Assembly: GCF_026151205.1 (NCBI RefSeq)
Contig: NC_087072.1
Coordinates: forward strand, 7,054,084 to 7,118,083
Length of the DNA: 64,000 bases
Source of the DNA: Bolinopsis microptera
Lineage: Eukaryota > Ctenophora > Tentaculata > Lobata > Bolinopsidae
Direction: 5' to 3'
The number at the start of each line of letters is the position of its first letter. Position 1 is the first letter of the stretch. The position numbers were made by a program, and so were the translations under genes. Below the pieces are notes generated by a model. It worked only from the letters and a program-made list of their open reading frames with translations, ran no database searches and had not been told where the DNA came from. This document shows, piece by piece, positions 1 to 12,236 of the stretch.

Positions 1-1577
1 CTAGCAGTAGCGAACTTTAGTGTTCGAAATAGAACTTAGAGTTTCAGTACGTCCGTATCGCGCGTTTCAAACCACAGCACGTGAATCAATCAGGTAATGC
101 CGAATATAATGAGCTGGCACACACGTTGAATAATGTATGATTATATTCATTTACCCATTGTAGTATGTTCTCATGCACTAACAACTAAGTGCTGTGCATC
201 GTGCGAACTGTAAGACCCGGCGGTCAGGTGGAAGACTACCGTAATCTACAAGGGTGGACCGAATCTGTACTTAGATAAACCTAGGGTGGAGTGCTTATTT
301 TAGGCTCCACAAGAGCGCTCCTACAGCTCTTGAAACATGATTATGCCTGGCTAGCCGGAGTAACGAGTTCGACTTACCTACATCATGTCCTCCTTCAGGT
401 CCACCAGGGTCCCGAGTTCGTAACGTCCCACTAATATAGTGGTACCCAACCACGGATACTTGGGAGTATTATTCTCGCAAGTGGCGGGAAGGAACTTAGT
501 AATTTCAATCATAATTTATAGCTCAGGACCTTTCCTGGCTGGTGACTCATTAGTCACATACTTCAGTGTAGAGACTAGTAACATACGCCTAGTTAAGGGG
601 GCCGGAATGGAACTTCCAACATCAAGGTAATTAGAAGTGAACATACAATAGTCTTCAATAGAATATTTAACACGTAACCTATTAGCCCGTCCTAGGAGTA
701 CTCACCTCAGTATAGGAAAGGAGTTAGTTACAGGAAAGGAGTTCCGCTCATGGGTTGGACTCTAGATATGTGATGATCCCCGCTGTTCACGATGATACGT
801 AGTCAGTGCTCCTCCAAGAGTAGTATTCCATCCTGTCGTAAGAGAGTCCGTTGTGGAGAGAACCCAGGTTGGTGAGGACTGGAGCAGAGAGAGCCACAAC
901 TGAGCATTGTGCCGTATATTTATATTCCCCTCATTAGGAGGTCGTTAATGAGAATTGTGTTATCTTGATTACTTCTCGATTGACTACCCCGTTTACCGAC
1001 CGTGAAGGGTTCCTCAGAGCGCTATCTTAATTTAGCTTGAATAGTTATGATTGACTGCTCTCGCTTACAGCTCTGTGATTGCTCAAAAACGCTATCTTGG
1101 TTGTCACTTTTATCTTGGTCCCTCCTCTGACGTGGGTGCACCAATTATCGTTGGCTGGAGTCAATTAACTTCAACCCGATGTATAAGGAATTAATATCCA
1201 AGAGGTATTACACACTGGTAAACTGAACACACACACTGGTATGCTGAATACACACCGATATGCTGAACCATCGGAGGTTCTTACACGAACCACAACTTCG
1301 AAGTCTTTGCAGAACCTGAACATTACCGGAACTAAAGTTGACCAGAACTAAAGTCAACTACTGAACACGCACTGAAGTCCACCAGGGGAATATATTGAAA
1401 CATTTAATCTGACGAACTAAAGTCGTCCGATGAAGTCATTGTGCGATTCAGCTACCACAATTTATTATTATCACCTGGCCTCACATATTGGAATTATGCT
1501 AAAAACTAGTAAAAAGTGAAAGCGATCATGATGTGTAGGTACGACACCGACTTTACGTTTAATTTTAACACAATACA
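1..1577. other. gene-free left edge with short dispersed motifs
   Basis: I see no supported coding region here; open stretches are short and lack any recognisable family. Positions 1-60 and about 1310-1440 contain repeats of a GAACTAAAGT/ACTTTAGTGTTCG-like motif. It also occurs at 42890-43060, where it forms part of MULE-like termini, so these may be eroded terminal repeats. Positions 1215-1270 hold three loose copies of a motif around CACACTGGTATGCTGAA. Confidence 0.5.
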
Positions 1578-4065
1578 TTGATCAATCAATATGATTGCAA
1601 CCAGGTACCGATCACATATTATATTATTAAGAGGTAGTAAGATTTAAATATTGACACAATTATATAACATCACAACATGGTGAAAATATGTCTATTTTGT
1701 TAAAGAAAAATTATTAGTATTACTCCTTGTGAATTAAGTTATGTTCATAAAATACCTAATTCATCTATGGATATGATGATCCAGTAACATTATGTCCTAA
1801 TTGAGTTACGTTTCTTTACAAACTTAAAACTTCGTGATATTTCAATCGATTTTTCTCGAATTCTTTAAAAATATTTGCCTAATAACGGTCTGACGCGCGT
1901 TGCACGCTCCTAGTTTTAGTTTGTTTACGCGAGAATGAAATCTTCGCATTGTTAGCAAAATATTCGCCTCCTTATAATTTACTTGCGCGAGGATTGAATA
2001 TGCGCGTTTTAAGTTCTGAGCAAACTATTTATTTGAACGAAAGCTCAAAATTTACCGAGAAATAGACCTTTTTATTAACTCATTTTGATGACTGTTTCTG
2101 ATCAGAAATTGCACGAAAAATCGATTTAACTAGGTTTCAGAACCTATAAACAATTCCTTATCCCTCAAAATTGATTTTTTATAGTTAATACGAGCAACAA
2201 GCAACATAAATTTGATCCTATGGTTCTACTCATGATATGACCTAGGGAGTTAAGCTGAAACCGAAACATCAAGGCAATCGAACAGGTACTAACACAATTT
2301 TCAGATAGAAATGTTCGTTGCAATATGTTTATTGCACCCGAGAGAGTCAGGACCAGAGAGAGAGAGAGTCAGGACCAGAGAGAGAGTCAAGACCAGAGAG
2401 AGAGTCAGGACCAGAGCAAGTCTGAAACACAGAGAGATTCAGGACCAGAGAGAGAGAGAGAGAGAGAGTCAGGACCAGAGTCCAGAGAGAGTCAGGACCA
2501 GAGAGAGTCAGGACCAGAGAGAGTCAGGACCAGAGCGAGGCCCAAAATCATAGAGAGTCAGGACCAGAGAGAGAGAGTCAGGACCATAGCAAGTCTGAAA
2601 CACAGAGAGACTTCGCAGGACCAGACAGAGAGAGAGAGTCAGGTCCAGAGAGAGTCAGGACCAGAGAGCTGGTGGGGGAAGGACCAGAGAGAGAGTCTGG
2701 ACCTGAGCGAGGAGGCCCAAAATCATAGAGAGGCAGGACCAGAGAGAGAGTGAGAGAGAGAGTCAAGAGCCAGAGAGAGAGAGTCAGACCAGAGCAAGTC
2801 TGAAACACAGGGAGAGTCAGGACCAGAGAGAGAGAGATGAGAGAGTCTGTCCCTGACTCTCTCTCTGGTCCTGTCTCTCGCTGTGTTGTGTGCCTCGCGC
2901 TAGTCCTGAGTCTCTTTCTGGTTGGGACTCTCTCTGGTCCTTACTCTCTCTCTCTCTGTTCCTGACACTCTCTCTGGTCTGACTCTCTCTCTGGTCCTGA
3001 CTCTCTCTCTGGTCCTGACTATCTCTCTCTCTGGTCGGTCCTGGCCTCTCTCTGGTCCTGACTCTCTCTGATCCCTGAATCTCTCTCTGGTCGCTGCCTC
3101 TCTATGATTTTTGGGCCTCGCTCTGGTCCTGACTCTCTCTGGTTCCTGACTCTCGTCTCAGGACCAGAGAGAGAGTCAGGACCAAAAGAGAGTCAGGTCC
3201 AGAGAGAGAGTCGGGATCAGAGAGAGAGTCAGGATCAGAGAGAGAAAGTCAGGACCAGAGAGCATTATGACTAGAGCGAGGTTGTTTGTTTGAGTAACAT
3301 AATAATTTTCAGGAATAAGGAAGCGAAAAGCGTTATTTGGGCTGTAAATCCAACTAAAATCGATTTCTTCGTGGCAACGTTAGCAGTTACATGAGAATAG
3401 TCGACCAAAAGGAGTTGCTTGCCTGCTGTGTTTTTCGTACTTTGCTCTTTACTTCGCTCAAGTTACAAAGCTGCAATAAACATATTGCAACAAACTTCTA
3501 TCTGAAAATTGTGTTAGTACCTGTTCGATTGCCTCGATCTTTCGGTTTCAGCTTAACTCCCTAGGTCATATCATGAGTAGAACCATAGGAGATCAAAATA
3601 AATGTTTGCTTGTTGCTCGTATTAACTATAAAAATCAATTTGAGGGATAAGGGAATTGTTATAGGTTCTGAAACCTAGTTAAATCGATTTTTCGTGCAAT
3701 TCTGATCAGAAACAGTCATCAAAATGAGTTTAATGAAAAGGTCGATTTCTCGGTAAATTTTGAGCTTTCGTTCAAATAAATAGTTTGCTAAGAACTTAAA
3801 ACGCGCATATTCAATCCTCGCGCAATTAAATCATAAGGAGGCGAATATTTTGCTAAGAAAGCGTAGATTTAAATCTCGGCAATAATTAAAGGATATAATT
3901 AAAACAACAAATTCAATTTGTAAATAAACAACCTGATACATCAACTTTACGTGTGTGTAATGTCATATTACAAACTATGTGTCTGTGGATAAGAATGCAA
4001 ATATAGTTCACCCGACCAAGCTCTTAAAATTTTATATATTAATATGTAGTTAAGGCGAGAACATG
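1578..4065. repeat. foldback repeat, copy 1 (2.5 kb)
   Basis: This is the first of two direct copies of the same palindromic unit; the second is at 4581-7031. The left arm at about 1966-2337 is repeated in inverse orientation at about 3468-3850. Between the arms lie minisatellite blocks that also flip strand. The outer flanks carry the motif GCGAATATTTTGCTAAG and GCGCGCAAATAAATTATAAG-like repeats, also seen at 31395-32230. No transposase is visible. The arrangement fits a foldback-type DNA element or a duplicated palindrome; the class is my inference. Confidence 0.8.
2338..3262. repeat. AGAGAGTCAGGACC minisatellite with strand switches
   Basis: Degenerate 14-18 bp units around AGAGAGTCAGGACCAG run on the plus strand to about 2845. 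The complementary unit CTGACTCTCTCTGGTC runs to about 3150, and the plus-strand unit returns to about 3262. Open frames across this tract are only low-complexity Arg/Glu/Ser or Leu/Ser translations of the repeat and should not be read as genes. Confidence 0.9.
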
Positions 4066-4577
4066 ATGAGACATGTCAAATCATTATCAAAATAGCCGGA
4101 ATTCTAAGCTTAGAAAGTCTATCAAGATCAGAGTGTTTACAGCACTAGTGGAGTCGGTGCTACTGTACGGTTCCGAGACTTGGACAATGACGAAAAGGCT
4201 AGAGAAGATGGTTGATGGTTGCTATACGCGAATGTTAAGAATGGCCCTTAACATCAACCAATATCGAGACCATGTCAGCAACCACAGCCTGTACGGTGAT
4301 CTTCCCAAAGTCAGCTCCAGGATAACCCAACGAAGGCTCAGACTTGCAGGTCATGCTCACCGACATCCGGAGCTGACACTGAACAAACTGATCCTCTGGA
4401 AGCCGAGTCATGGGCATACTAACAGGGGGCGACCTCATTTAACACTACTAGATAACCTAAAAGCAGATATTGGGCTGAAGTCAGTAGATGAGATAGCTAG
4501 ACTGATGGAGGACAGAAAGCTGTGGAGAACTGTTGTCAATGGATCTCGGGAATACCACCCGCCTTAAGTCAAGTAAG
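4066..4577 (+). pseudogene. non-LTR retrotransposon RT C-terminal tail (fragment)
   Basis: From about 4073 an open frame of roughly 164 residues matches the region just after the reverse transcriptase palm in LINE proteins. It has the LLYGSETWTMTKRLEK block, then a LRMALNI/LYGDLPKVSSRI region and a W-rich end (LWRTVVNGSRE). The catalytic palm and any endonuclease are absent, so this is the 3' remnant of an element. The residue pattern resembles RTE-type or related LINE clades; I cannot fix the clade. It sits exactly between the two foldback copies and ends in a TAAGTAAGT-like 3' tail. Confidence 0.75.
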
Positions 4578-4580
4578 TCA

Positions 4581-7031
4581 ATTGATCAATCAATATGATT
4601 GCAACCAGGTACCGATCACATATTATATTATTAAGAGGTAGTAAGATTTAAATATTGACACAATTATATAACATCACAACATGGTGAAAATATGTCTATT
4701 ACTCCTTGTGAATTAAGTTATGTTCATAAAATAGCTAATTCATCTATGGATATGATGATCCAGTAACATTATATCCTAATTGAGTTACGTTTCTTTACAA
4801 ACTTAAAACTTCGTGATATTTCAATCGATTTTTCTCGAATTCTTTAAAAATATTTGCCTAATAACGGTCTGACGCGCGTTGCACGCTCCTAGTTTTAGTT
4901 TGTTTACGCGAGAATGAAATCTTCGCATTGTTAGCAAAATATTCGCCTCCTTATAATTTACTTGCGCGAGGATTGAATATGCGCGTTTTAAGTTCTGAGC
5001 AAACTATTTATTTGAACGAAAGCTCAAAATTTACCGAGAAATAGACCTTTTTATTAACTCATTTTGATGACTGTTTCTGATCAGAAATTGCACGAAAAAT
5101 CGATTTAACTAGGTTTCAGAACCTATAAACAATTCCTTATCCCTCAAAATTGATTTTTTATAGTTAATACGAGCAACAAGCAACATATATTTTGATCCTA
5201 TGGTTCTACTCATGATATGACCTAGGGAGTTAAGCTGAAACCGAAACATCAAGGCAATCGAACAGGTACTAACACAATTTTCAGATAGAAATGTTCGTTG
5301 CAATATGTTTATTGCACCCGAGAGAGTCAGGACCAGAGAGAGAGAGAGTCAGGACCAGAGAGAGAGTCAAGACCAGAGAGAGAGTCAGGACCAGAGCAAG
5401 TCTGAAACACAGAGAGATTCAGGACCAGAGAGAGAGAGAGAGAGTCAGGACCAGAGTCCAGAGAGAGTCAGGACCAGAGAGAGTCAGGACCAGAGAGAGT
5501 CAGGACCAGAGCGAGGCCCAAAATCATAGAGAGTCAGGACCAGAGAGAGAGAGTCAGGACCATAGCAAGTCTGAAACACAGAGAGATTCAGGACCAGACA
5601 GAGAAAGAGAGTCAGGACCAGAGAGAGTCAGGACCAGAGAGAGAGTCAGGACCAGAGCGAGGCCCAAAATCATAGAGAGGCAGGACCAGAGAGAGAGAGA
5701 GAGAGAGAGAGTCAAGACCAGAGAGAGAGAGTCAGGACCAGAGCAAGTCTGAAACCCAGGGAGAGTCAGGACCAGAGAGAGAGAGAGAGTCTAGTCCTGA
5801 CTCTCTCTCTGGTCCTGACTCTCTCTGGTTGTGTGCCTCGCTCTAGTCCTGAGTCTCTTTCTGGTTGGGACTCTCTCTGGTCCTTACTCTCTCTCTCTCT
5901 GGTCCTGACTCTCTCTCTGGTCCTGACTCTCTCTCTGGTCCTGACTCTCTCTCTGGTCCTGACTATCTCTCTCTCTGGTCGGTCCTGGCTCTCTCTCTGG
6001 TCCTGACTCTCTCTGATCCTGAATCTCTCTCTGGTCCTGCCTCTCTATGATTTTGGGCCTCGCTCTGGTCCTGACTCTCTCTGGTCCTGACTCACTCTCA
6101 GGACCAGAGAGAGAGTCAGGACCAGAAAGAGAGTCAGGTCCAGAGAGAGAGTCGGGATCAGAGAGAGAGTCAGGATCAGAGAGAGAAAGTCAGGACCAGA
6201 GAGCATTAGGACTAGAGCGAGGTTGTTTGTTTGAGTAACATAATAATTTTCAGGAATAAGGAAGCGTAAAAGCGTTATTGGGCTGTAAAACCAATTAAAA
6301 TCGATTTCTCGTGCAACGTTAGCAGTTACATGAGGAATAGTCACCAAAATGAGTTGCTTGCCTGCTGTGTTTTTTCGTACTTTGCTCTTTACTTCGCTCA
6401 AGTTACAAAGCTGCAATAAACATATTGCAACAAATATTTCTATCTGAAAATTGTGTTAGTACCTGTTCGATTGCCTCGATCTTTCGGTTTCAGCTTAACT
6501 CCCTAGGTCATATCATGAGTAGAACCATAGGATCAAAATATATGTTGCTTGTTGCTCGTATTAACTATAAAAATCAATTTGAGGGATAAGGAATTGTTTA
6601 TAGGTTCTGGAACCTAGTTAAATCGATTTTTCGTGCAATTTCTGATCAGAAACAGTCATCAAAATGAGTTAATGAAAAGGTCGATTTCTCGGTAAATTTT
6701 GAGCTTTCGTTCAAATAAATAGTTTGCTAAGAACTTAAAACGCGCATATTCAATCCTCGCGCAATTAAATCATAAGGAGGCGAATATTTTGCTAAGAAAG
6801 CGTAGATTTAACTCTCGCGCAAATAAATTATAAGGAGTTATAATTAACATCAACTAAAGTTCAATTGGTAAATAAACACATATTAACTTTAAGTGTGTGT
6901 AATTTGTCATATTTTACAAACAATTGTGGTCTGTGGGGATAAAATGCAAATGATAAGTTCAACTCCCTGACCCAAGCTGCTTTAAAAATTTTAATTATAT
7001 TAATATGTACGTTAACGGCCGGTGATAATGA
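4581..7031. repeat. foldback repeat, copy 2 (2.45 kb)
   Basis: This is a direct copy of the unit at 1578-4065, beginning with the same TTGATCAATCAATATG sequence. Its inverted arms lie at about 4920-5315 and 6410-6790. Its outer right flank, to about 7031, is better preserved than in copy 1. Differences between copies are mostly small indels, including a 20-30 bp deletion after the left flank and a shorter minisatellite. Confidence 0.8.
5318..6205. repeat. AGAGAGTCAGGACC minisatellite, second copy
   Basis: The organisation matches the tract at 2338-3262: plus-strand units to about 5795, inverted units to about 6095, then a short plus-strand return. A purine tract therefore faces a pyrimidine tract within one palindrome. 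Long frames through it are repeat translations. Confidence 0.9.
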
Positions 7032-7236
7032 TTGATACTCGTAAAATATTTTTTTCAATATTAAGACCGTCGACGAGTCCAACTCGGCCGGGCGCGTCTT
7101 GGTAAGTAATACGTAAATAAAAACAAAAAATATAATAATAATACAGTATATAAACTAAAACAACAAAAATAGATTTTTAAAAAACACAGATATGATATGA
7201 TGAGGATCAGTAAACCATCTCAAATGCTGCCATTAC

Positions 7237-7440
7237 CTCAACCTGGGGACCCCAGGTTATTAGTATTACTATTATGTTCATAACATATAGTATAGTCATA
7301 GAGATTCGGGGGAATTATGACAGGCTAAGCGTCGCCCAGTAAAACTAAAAGTAAATACTGCCACTGCACACTGTGCAGTGCTTACTGGGCCACGCTCAGC
7401 CTGTCATTCCGCCTAGCCCTAATCTTTATGAACACTAGCA
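7237..7440. repeat. dispersed repeat B (GGGGACCCCAGG end, CAGCCTGTCATTCCGC core)
   Basis: The segment begins with the palindrome GGGGACCCCAGG and contains a small inverted repeat (about 7311-7413) whose arms end in the TGACAGGCT / AGCCTGTCA motif. Related pieces lie at 7745-7775, 10575-10680, 30995-31083 and 57345-57390. The sharing of both a GGGGTCCCC end and the CAGCCTGTCATTCCGC core suggests a small non-autonomous element family. Confidence 0.6.
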
Positions 7441-7680
7441 GGAACCCGTCTACCCTAAAGTGGTGTCAAGACTCGAGAGAATAAAATAATTATTACCTAT
7501 TTAATTCGCGTTTTTGACACCACTTGGGGGTCCAAATTTTGGGCTCTAAAACTCTTATTCCTTGGCCAATTTTTTATTTTTTCATGCTGATTTGGAGGCC
7601 AATAAATCAATTGACCCAGTCAAAAAAGTTTCAGTTGTATTATATCTTTTACGGTTTTTGCGAAAATTTGCGTTTAAGTT
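7438..7680 (+). repeat. dispersed repeat C, plus orientation
   Basis: About 240 bp that recurs inverted at 34440-34682. Shared landmarks are GGTTAGACGGGTTCCTGC-like, GTGTCAAGACTC, the TATTACCTATTTAATTCG stretch, GGACCCCC and ACGGTTTTTGCG. No coding potential is seen. The partner copy directly abuts the stop codon of the helicase-like gene. Confidence 0.7.
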
Positions 7681-7919
7681 GATGCCGTGGTGTCAGTAAA
7701 ATGGCACAGATAAATATATATATATCGTCTCGCTTTGTATATAGTAAGATGATAGCCTGAGGTCCCCAGGTAATGCAGTGTATGCGGTTCTACGGAATTT
7801 TCTGCAGATCTGCTTATTGAGTTTATATTGTGACAGATCATGCTATATTAATATATTACTATATATATTATCCCTAGCTTAGCAATAGCCGGACCCCTCA
7901 ATATTTTGCATTATTCTTG

Positions 7920-8470
7920 TGTTTTTCAAATGTGCTTGCAAAATCCACAATTACCACGTCTTGTTTACCACCTTTTTACTACATTGATTTTCCGCAAATA
8001 AGTCAACTTCTGAATATCTAAGAAGATTCTAGTTTAAAGCAGTGTGGTTAGAAAACAAAAAAGAAAAACTTTTTTAACAACTTTTAATAAAGAAATTATT
8101 TAATTAATTGATTAAATAATCACTATTAGTAATTTTTTCCCAAATATTTCAAAATTACAGTCTGATAAAATAATGTTTATAATTACGTAAAACGTATGAT
8201 GAACTAATTTTAATAAATTTTTTGAACATTTTCACTTTCGATATTTTGGACTAGTACAATTCTCGAAATTTTTTAAGAATTGCCACTATTTACCACTTTT
8301 TACCGCATTGAATCTCCGCTAATAAAACGACTTCTGAATTTGAATGTCGTAGAAGGTTCTAGATTTGATTGGGTAATCAATGATTACCTAATCGCTAATC
8401 ATGTGACAGGGACCAGGGTGCTAGGATACCTTTATTGGGCTTTCTGCACGATTCCCATAGACGTTTAATT
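7920..8470 (+). repeat. dispersed repeat A, partial copy
   Basis: This has the central and right part of repeat A. It starts at AAAATCCACAATTACCAC, runs through a TTAATTAATTGATTAAAT tract and ends with a GATTGGGTAATCAATGATT segment, which recurs at 23438-23530. The left terminus seen at 8961 and 15530 is missing here. The surrounding 7680-7920 shows only AT-rich sequence and a piece of repeat B. Confidence 0.65.
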
Positions 8471-8861
8471 TGGAGGGAGTAAAATTACATTATATAATTA
8501 AATGTGCAAAATCTAAAAATGAAATTCGGACGAATACTGTGTTCCCTGTATTATATTTATATTACATATATTATATATATATATTACATGACAGTCCGCT
8601 CTGAAGAATGCCTATATTCCTGAATAATCGCATATTATCCTCGATAACTCACTTTGGGACTTTCTGCTAGAGTAAAGATAGGTACCTAACTATTAATTCT
8701 TCGTAGCTTTGCGTCCATCGTTATAATTATGATCGTACGATTTTTTATTGAATAAAGTTTACTTTTGTTATAATTGGAGGGATTTCAGTATATTGATTGG
8801 GTGCAACTGTATTATCTGATCAACAAGTTCTTTAATTGTTTTTGACAGGGGTGTAGGAAGA

Positions 8862-8878
8862 GGGGGGGGGGGGGGGGA
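8862..8878 (+). repeat. poly(G) run
   Basis: An uninterrupted run of about 17 G precedes a G-rich stretch that ends in AAAATCTGGGCAAGGGGCC. It could form a G-quadruplex. G-runs also mark the termini of elements starting at 10988, 26880 and 57392, so it may be a decayed element end. Confidence 0.7.
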
Positions 8879-8960
8879 GGGGCCAGGGGGCCATCGCCCC
8901 CATAAAATCTGGGCAAGGGGCCAAAAACCACTTTTCTCCACGTTTCATGCTATAGTAGTA

Positions 8961-9335
8961 GTACAGTCAAATCCGTCCTTTTGTCGGACAAAATTCGCAA
9001 CAAAGCGATTTTAACGGGATATGGTCGGGACAGGCCCCAGGAATCATTCCAGTGAGTTCCCAAAATTTTCGACTTCAGAAAAATGCACAATTACCATTTT
9101 TTGACCACCTTTTTACCACTTTGCTTTTCCGCAAATAAGTCACGTTCTGAATATCCTAAAAGATTCTAGTTTAAAGCATTGTGTTTAGAAAACAAAGAAA
9201 GATAACTTTTTCTTGAACAACTTGTTCAAAAATAAATTATTTAATTAATTAATTAGTAAATTTTAAAATATTTCAAAAATATATTTTCATAAAAAATGTT
9301 CACAATTACATTCCACGTATATTGAACGGATTCAG
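8961..9335 (+). repeat. dispersed repeat A, left-end copy
   Basis: The copy starts at TACAGTCAAATCCGTC and matches the left end of repeat A at 15530, including GATTTTAACGGGATATGG. It then loses similarity near 9335. The CAGT-type end beside TA, and the absence of coding sequence, suggest a Tc1/pogo-like non-autonomous element; that class is inferred. Confidence 0.65.
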
Positions 9336-9339
9336 CTGG

Positions 9340-9840
9340 ATAACTGGCTGGTTCCTAAATTCCGAGCGTGAACATAACAGTCTGATGAGTTTATTTGATT
9401 AGATCTGTGTAAGTAGAGGATTCCTCTCACAAGTTCACAGCTATTGGCTTGCAAGGTCACGAATTGTAGCTTTGTAGGTCACTTTTATTCAATTTATTGA
9501 TGGTCAGAATATTCAAATTACCGATGAGTAAATTAAGGTCGCGAATTGCAGCCGGATATCTGGCCGGTTCCTAAATTCCGAGCGTGAACATAACAGTCTG
9601 ATGAGTTTATTTGATTAGATCTGTGTAAGTAGAGCCGTAGAGGATTCCTCTTACAAGTTCACAGCTATTGGTCACGAATTGTAGCTTTGTAGGTCGCTTT
9701 TATTTAATTTATTGATCGTCATGATAAATTCAAATTACCGATGAGTAAATTAAGGTCGCGATTTGCAGGTCACTTTTATTTAATTTATTGATCGTCATGA
9801 AATTCAAATTACAGATGAGTAAATTATTGTCACGACTTGC
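9340..9840. repeat. tandem duplication (about 206-bp unit plus shorter partial units)
   Basis: The block from CTGGTTCCTAAATTCCGAGC through the TCTGATGAGTTTATTTG and GATTCCTCT segments is present at about 9347 and again at about 9571. It is followed by two or three shorter units, each carrying TTTATTTAATTTATTGATCG and TACCGATGAGTAAATT. Nothing coding is visible. From 9840 to 10980 I see no gene; 10575-10680 is a piece of repeat B. Confidence 0.7.
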
Positions 9841-10987
9841 AGGCCACGATCTGTAAACATTGACTTAAAAAACTGTGTTATTTAGCATTTTACATGATCG
9901 GATCTTAGTGATCAGGAATTCACCATACAAACTCGGGTCTTGATGCATAGTTAAGTTTTCGATATCATCTGCAAGGAGCTACATACCCGTTTGTTGACAT
10001 AAGTAAGTAGGCCTCCTTCTTTGCACGATTTTTTGATTGGGGCTTGGTTAATATAATTAATATAATTGGAGGACGAAAACCTTCGATAAGTAAATCATTC
10101 AGATCGTTTGCGAGTTTAGACTTTAGATATGTATGCAATTGGTTTCATTTAGGCTGATAACGTCATATTCGCATAACCATGGTAATGTCGTCGATAGTTT
10201 GATCTACATTTTTGTGAATAGAGCGAATATTTAAGGAAAGGAATCCAAGCTCGTCATCACCAGGCCACGGTATCTGTTTAGGAGATTGGTATGTGCACCC
10301 CATTAATTGTTATTAGTTTATCCGATAGTTCATCCATTAGTCCCATATGACTAATCCAAGGTTCTCATCAATCCTCAACTTTAGGTACTCCTCAGTGTAT
10401 GTTGACATTATTTATTATCTAATTTATGTGGAGTGATCTCATTTCATACTAATTCTCATCGTTTTTACCATATTAAGCTATATCCCTCCAATGGATCCTC
10501 TCGTAAAAGTTAAAATACCTACCTCGTTTCAAGTTCAGCAAGTTTTTTCTGGTATGATCCGAGCGTGAACACAACAGTGTCAGTAGGTTACTGGGCGGTG
10601 CTCAGCCTGTCATTCCGCCGAATCTTTATTTATTTATTAATGTTTATGAACATAATAGCCTGGAGTTCCCAGGTATAGTAAAACAATAGGATGATTTTAT
10701 TTGACTAGATCTGTGTATGTAGAGGATTCCTCTCACATGAACTTAAAGGTCTATTAGCTTATTAGAGTATTAGTATTGCAGCTGCGGGTAATGTTCTATG
10801 TACATTTTAGTATTATTACCTAGCATATAATATAAGTTACCAGTCTAGGCCAGATAATACAAATATGCAATGATCGTCATGTCTCACGAAGATAAAATTA
10901 CCGATGAGTAAATTAAGACTGACACCGGATAGTTTTGTCATTATTTGAATTAACTCCACGTATTGTGATTTACAATACGTGGGGGGG

Positions 10988-11910
10988 GGGGGTTCACCCT
11001 GATTTTTTGTGAAACTTGTTTTCGAGATAGCAGTTGACCAACAAACTAAGACCGGTGACCGAACTTTTGAGAGGGTCCCGAACCCCAACCGCCAAACGGT
11101 GCCCGCGGGGCAGCCACGCCCATATTTTGTCCAAATTAGGCCCAATTTAACCAAATACCCTGTACATGCCCAAAACCGAGATTTTAGGTGCTCTACTTGT
11201 AGCTAGTGGTTCCTTGAACTCGTATATGAATTTTCATCAAGATTGGACAACAAATTGGCTGAGTTATGAGCCAAAAACTATATGACCATATGTGGGCATA
11301 CGCACCAATTTTGATCGATTTAGGCCCATAAATTGGTCAAATATCAATATTTTTGAATGGAACCACCTTTATATGAAAGGTAAGCCTATACTACACATTC
11401 TCTATGAATATCAGCTCAATATCTAACTAACTGTGAATTCTGTGTTCAAATAATAATATTTGCAAAACTGACTTCGCTCAAAACAATAGAACTCAATAGG
11501 GTTTCAATATTTTTACATAACATTTTCAGAATCAACGTAGAATCGCATTTCGACCTTAAGTTTTGGGACAGAATTTTGATTTAGGCTTTTTTTTAAATTT
11601 GGAAATTTAAAATTCTGAAAAATGCCCGGCAAATTCAAGCCACTTTTTTTCCAATCTTGATAAAAACTCATATACAAGTTCAGGGAACCACTAGCTACAA
11701 GTAGATCACCTAAAATCTAGGTTTTGGGCATTTTCAGGGTATTTGGCTAAATTGGGCCTAATTTGGACAAAATATGGGCGTGGCTGCCCAGCGGGCACCG
11801 TTTGGCGGTTGGGGTCCGGGACCCCCTCAAAAGTTTGGTCACTGGTCTTAGTTTGTTGGTAAACTGCTATCTCGAAAACAAGTTTCACAAAAAAATCAGG
11901 GTGAACCCCC
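10988..11910. mobile_element. foldback DNA element with about 270-bp inverted repeats
   Basis: The left arm (10988 to about 11265) starts GGGGGTTCACCCTGATTT and is repeated inverted at about 11640-11910, ending in AGGGTGAACCCCC. The arms share AGACC and CACGCCCATATTTTGTCC landmarks and differ by a few percent. The 370-bp centre has no coding signal. The left end lies within a longer G-run, so no target duplication can be read. Apparent frames in the arms are mirror images of each other. Confidence 0.8.
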
Positions 11911-12000
11911 AAACACCTAAAAACTGGCTATGGGCCACAAAAAATAGAAAATTTGTACCTGGGAGGATATTTTAAACTTTATGGATTTGGGCCTACATAT

Positions 12001-12117
12001 ATTATCGGTCATAATTATCACAGACATTCCGTTCACTCTAAAGACCTTAGCGTGAATAATTATGTACGTAACATTCGGCCCGTGAAAAAGTTGTCCGTAA
12101 TAATTATGACCGATAAG
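12001..12117. repeat. short hairpin element
   Basis: ATTATCGGTCATAATTAT at about 12001 is matched in inverse orientation by ATAATTATGACCGATAA at about 12098. The 25-bp arms surround a non-coding centre of about 65 bp. It looks like a very small inverted-repeat element or a solo hairpin 480 bp upstream of the zinc-finger start codon. Confidence 0.55.
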
Positions 12118-12227
12118 GTAATTACATTAACACAGCTGCAATGGGATACAATGACCCTGTTATCACATCACGTGGTGACATATGTGTCACATTGGTAACA
12201 TAATACTACAATACTACACCTATAATC

Positions 12228-12236
12228 TATATATAG
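12228..12236 (+). promoter_or_regulatory. possible TATA box of the zinc-finger gene
   Basis: TATATATAG lies 370 bp upstream of the ATG. A plausible 3' splice site (TTTTGTTTTCTAG, ending at 12543) lies between it and the ATG. A 5' UTR exon and intron would reconcile the distance. There is no transcript evidence. Confidence 0.3.

Noticed and set aside
439-630. 63-codon frame
   Set aside because: Length is within chance expectation and no motif is recognisable.
2311-2808. Long Arg/Glu/Ser-rich and Leu/Ser-rich frames, also at 5291-6238
   Set aside because: They are translations of a short-period minisatellite, appear in several frames and both strands, and have no non-repeat domain.
10837-11975. 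Similar frames on both strands (QQTKT..TFE.VP.PNRQTVPAG)
   Set aside because: The same peptide appears twice because the two arms of the foldback element are inverse copies.
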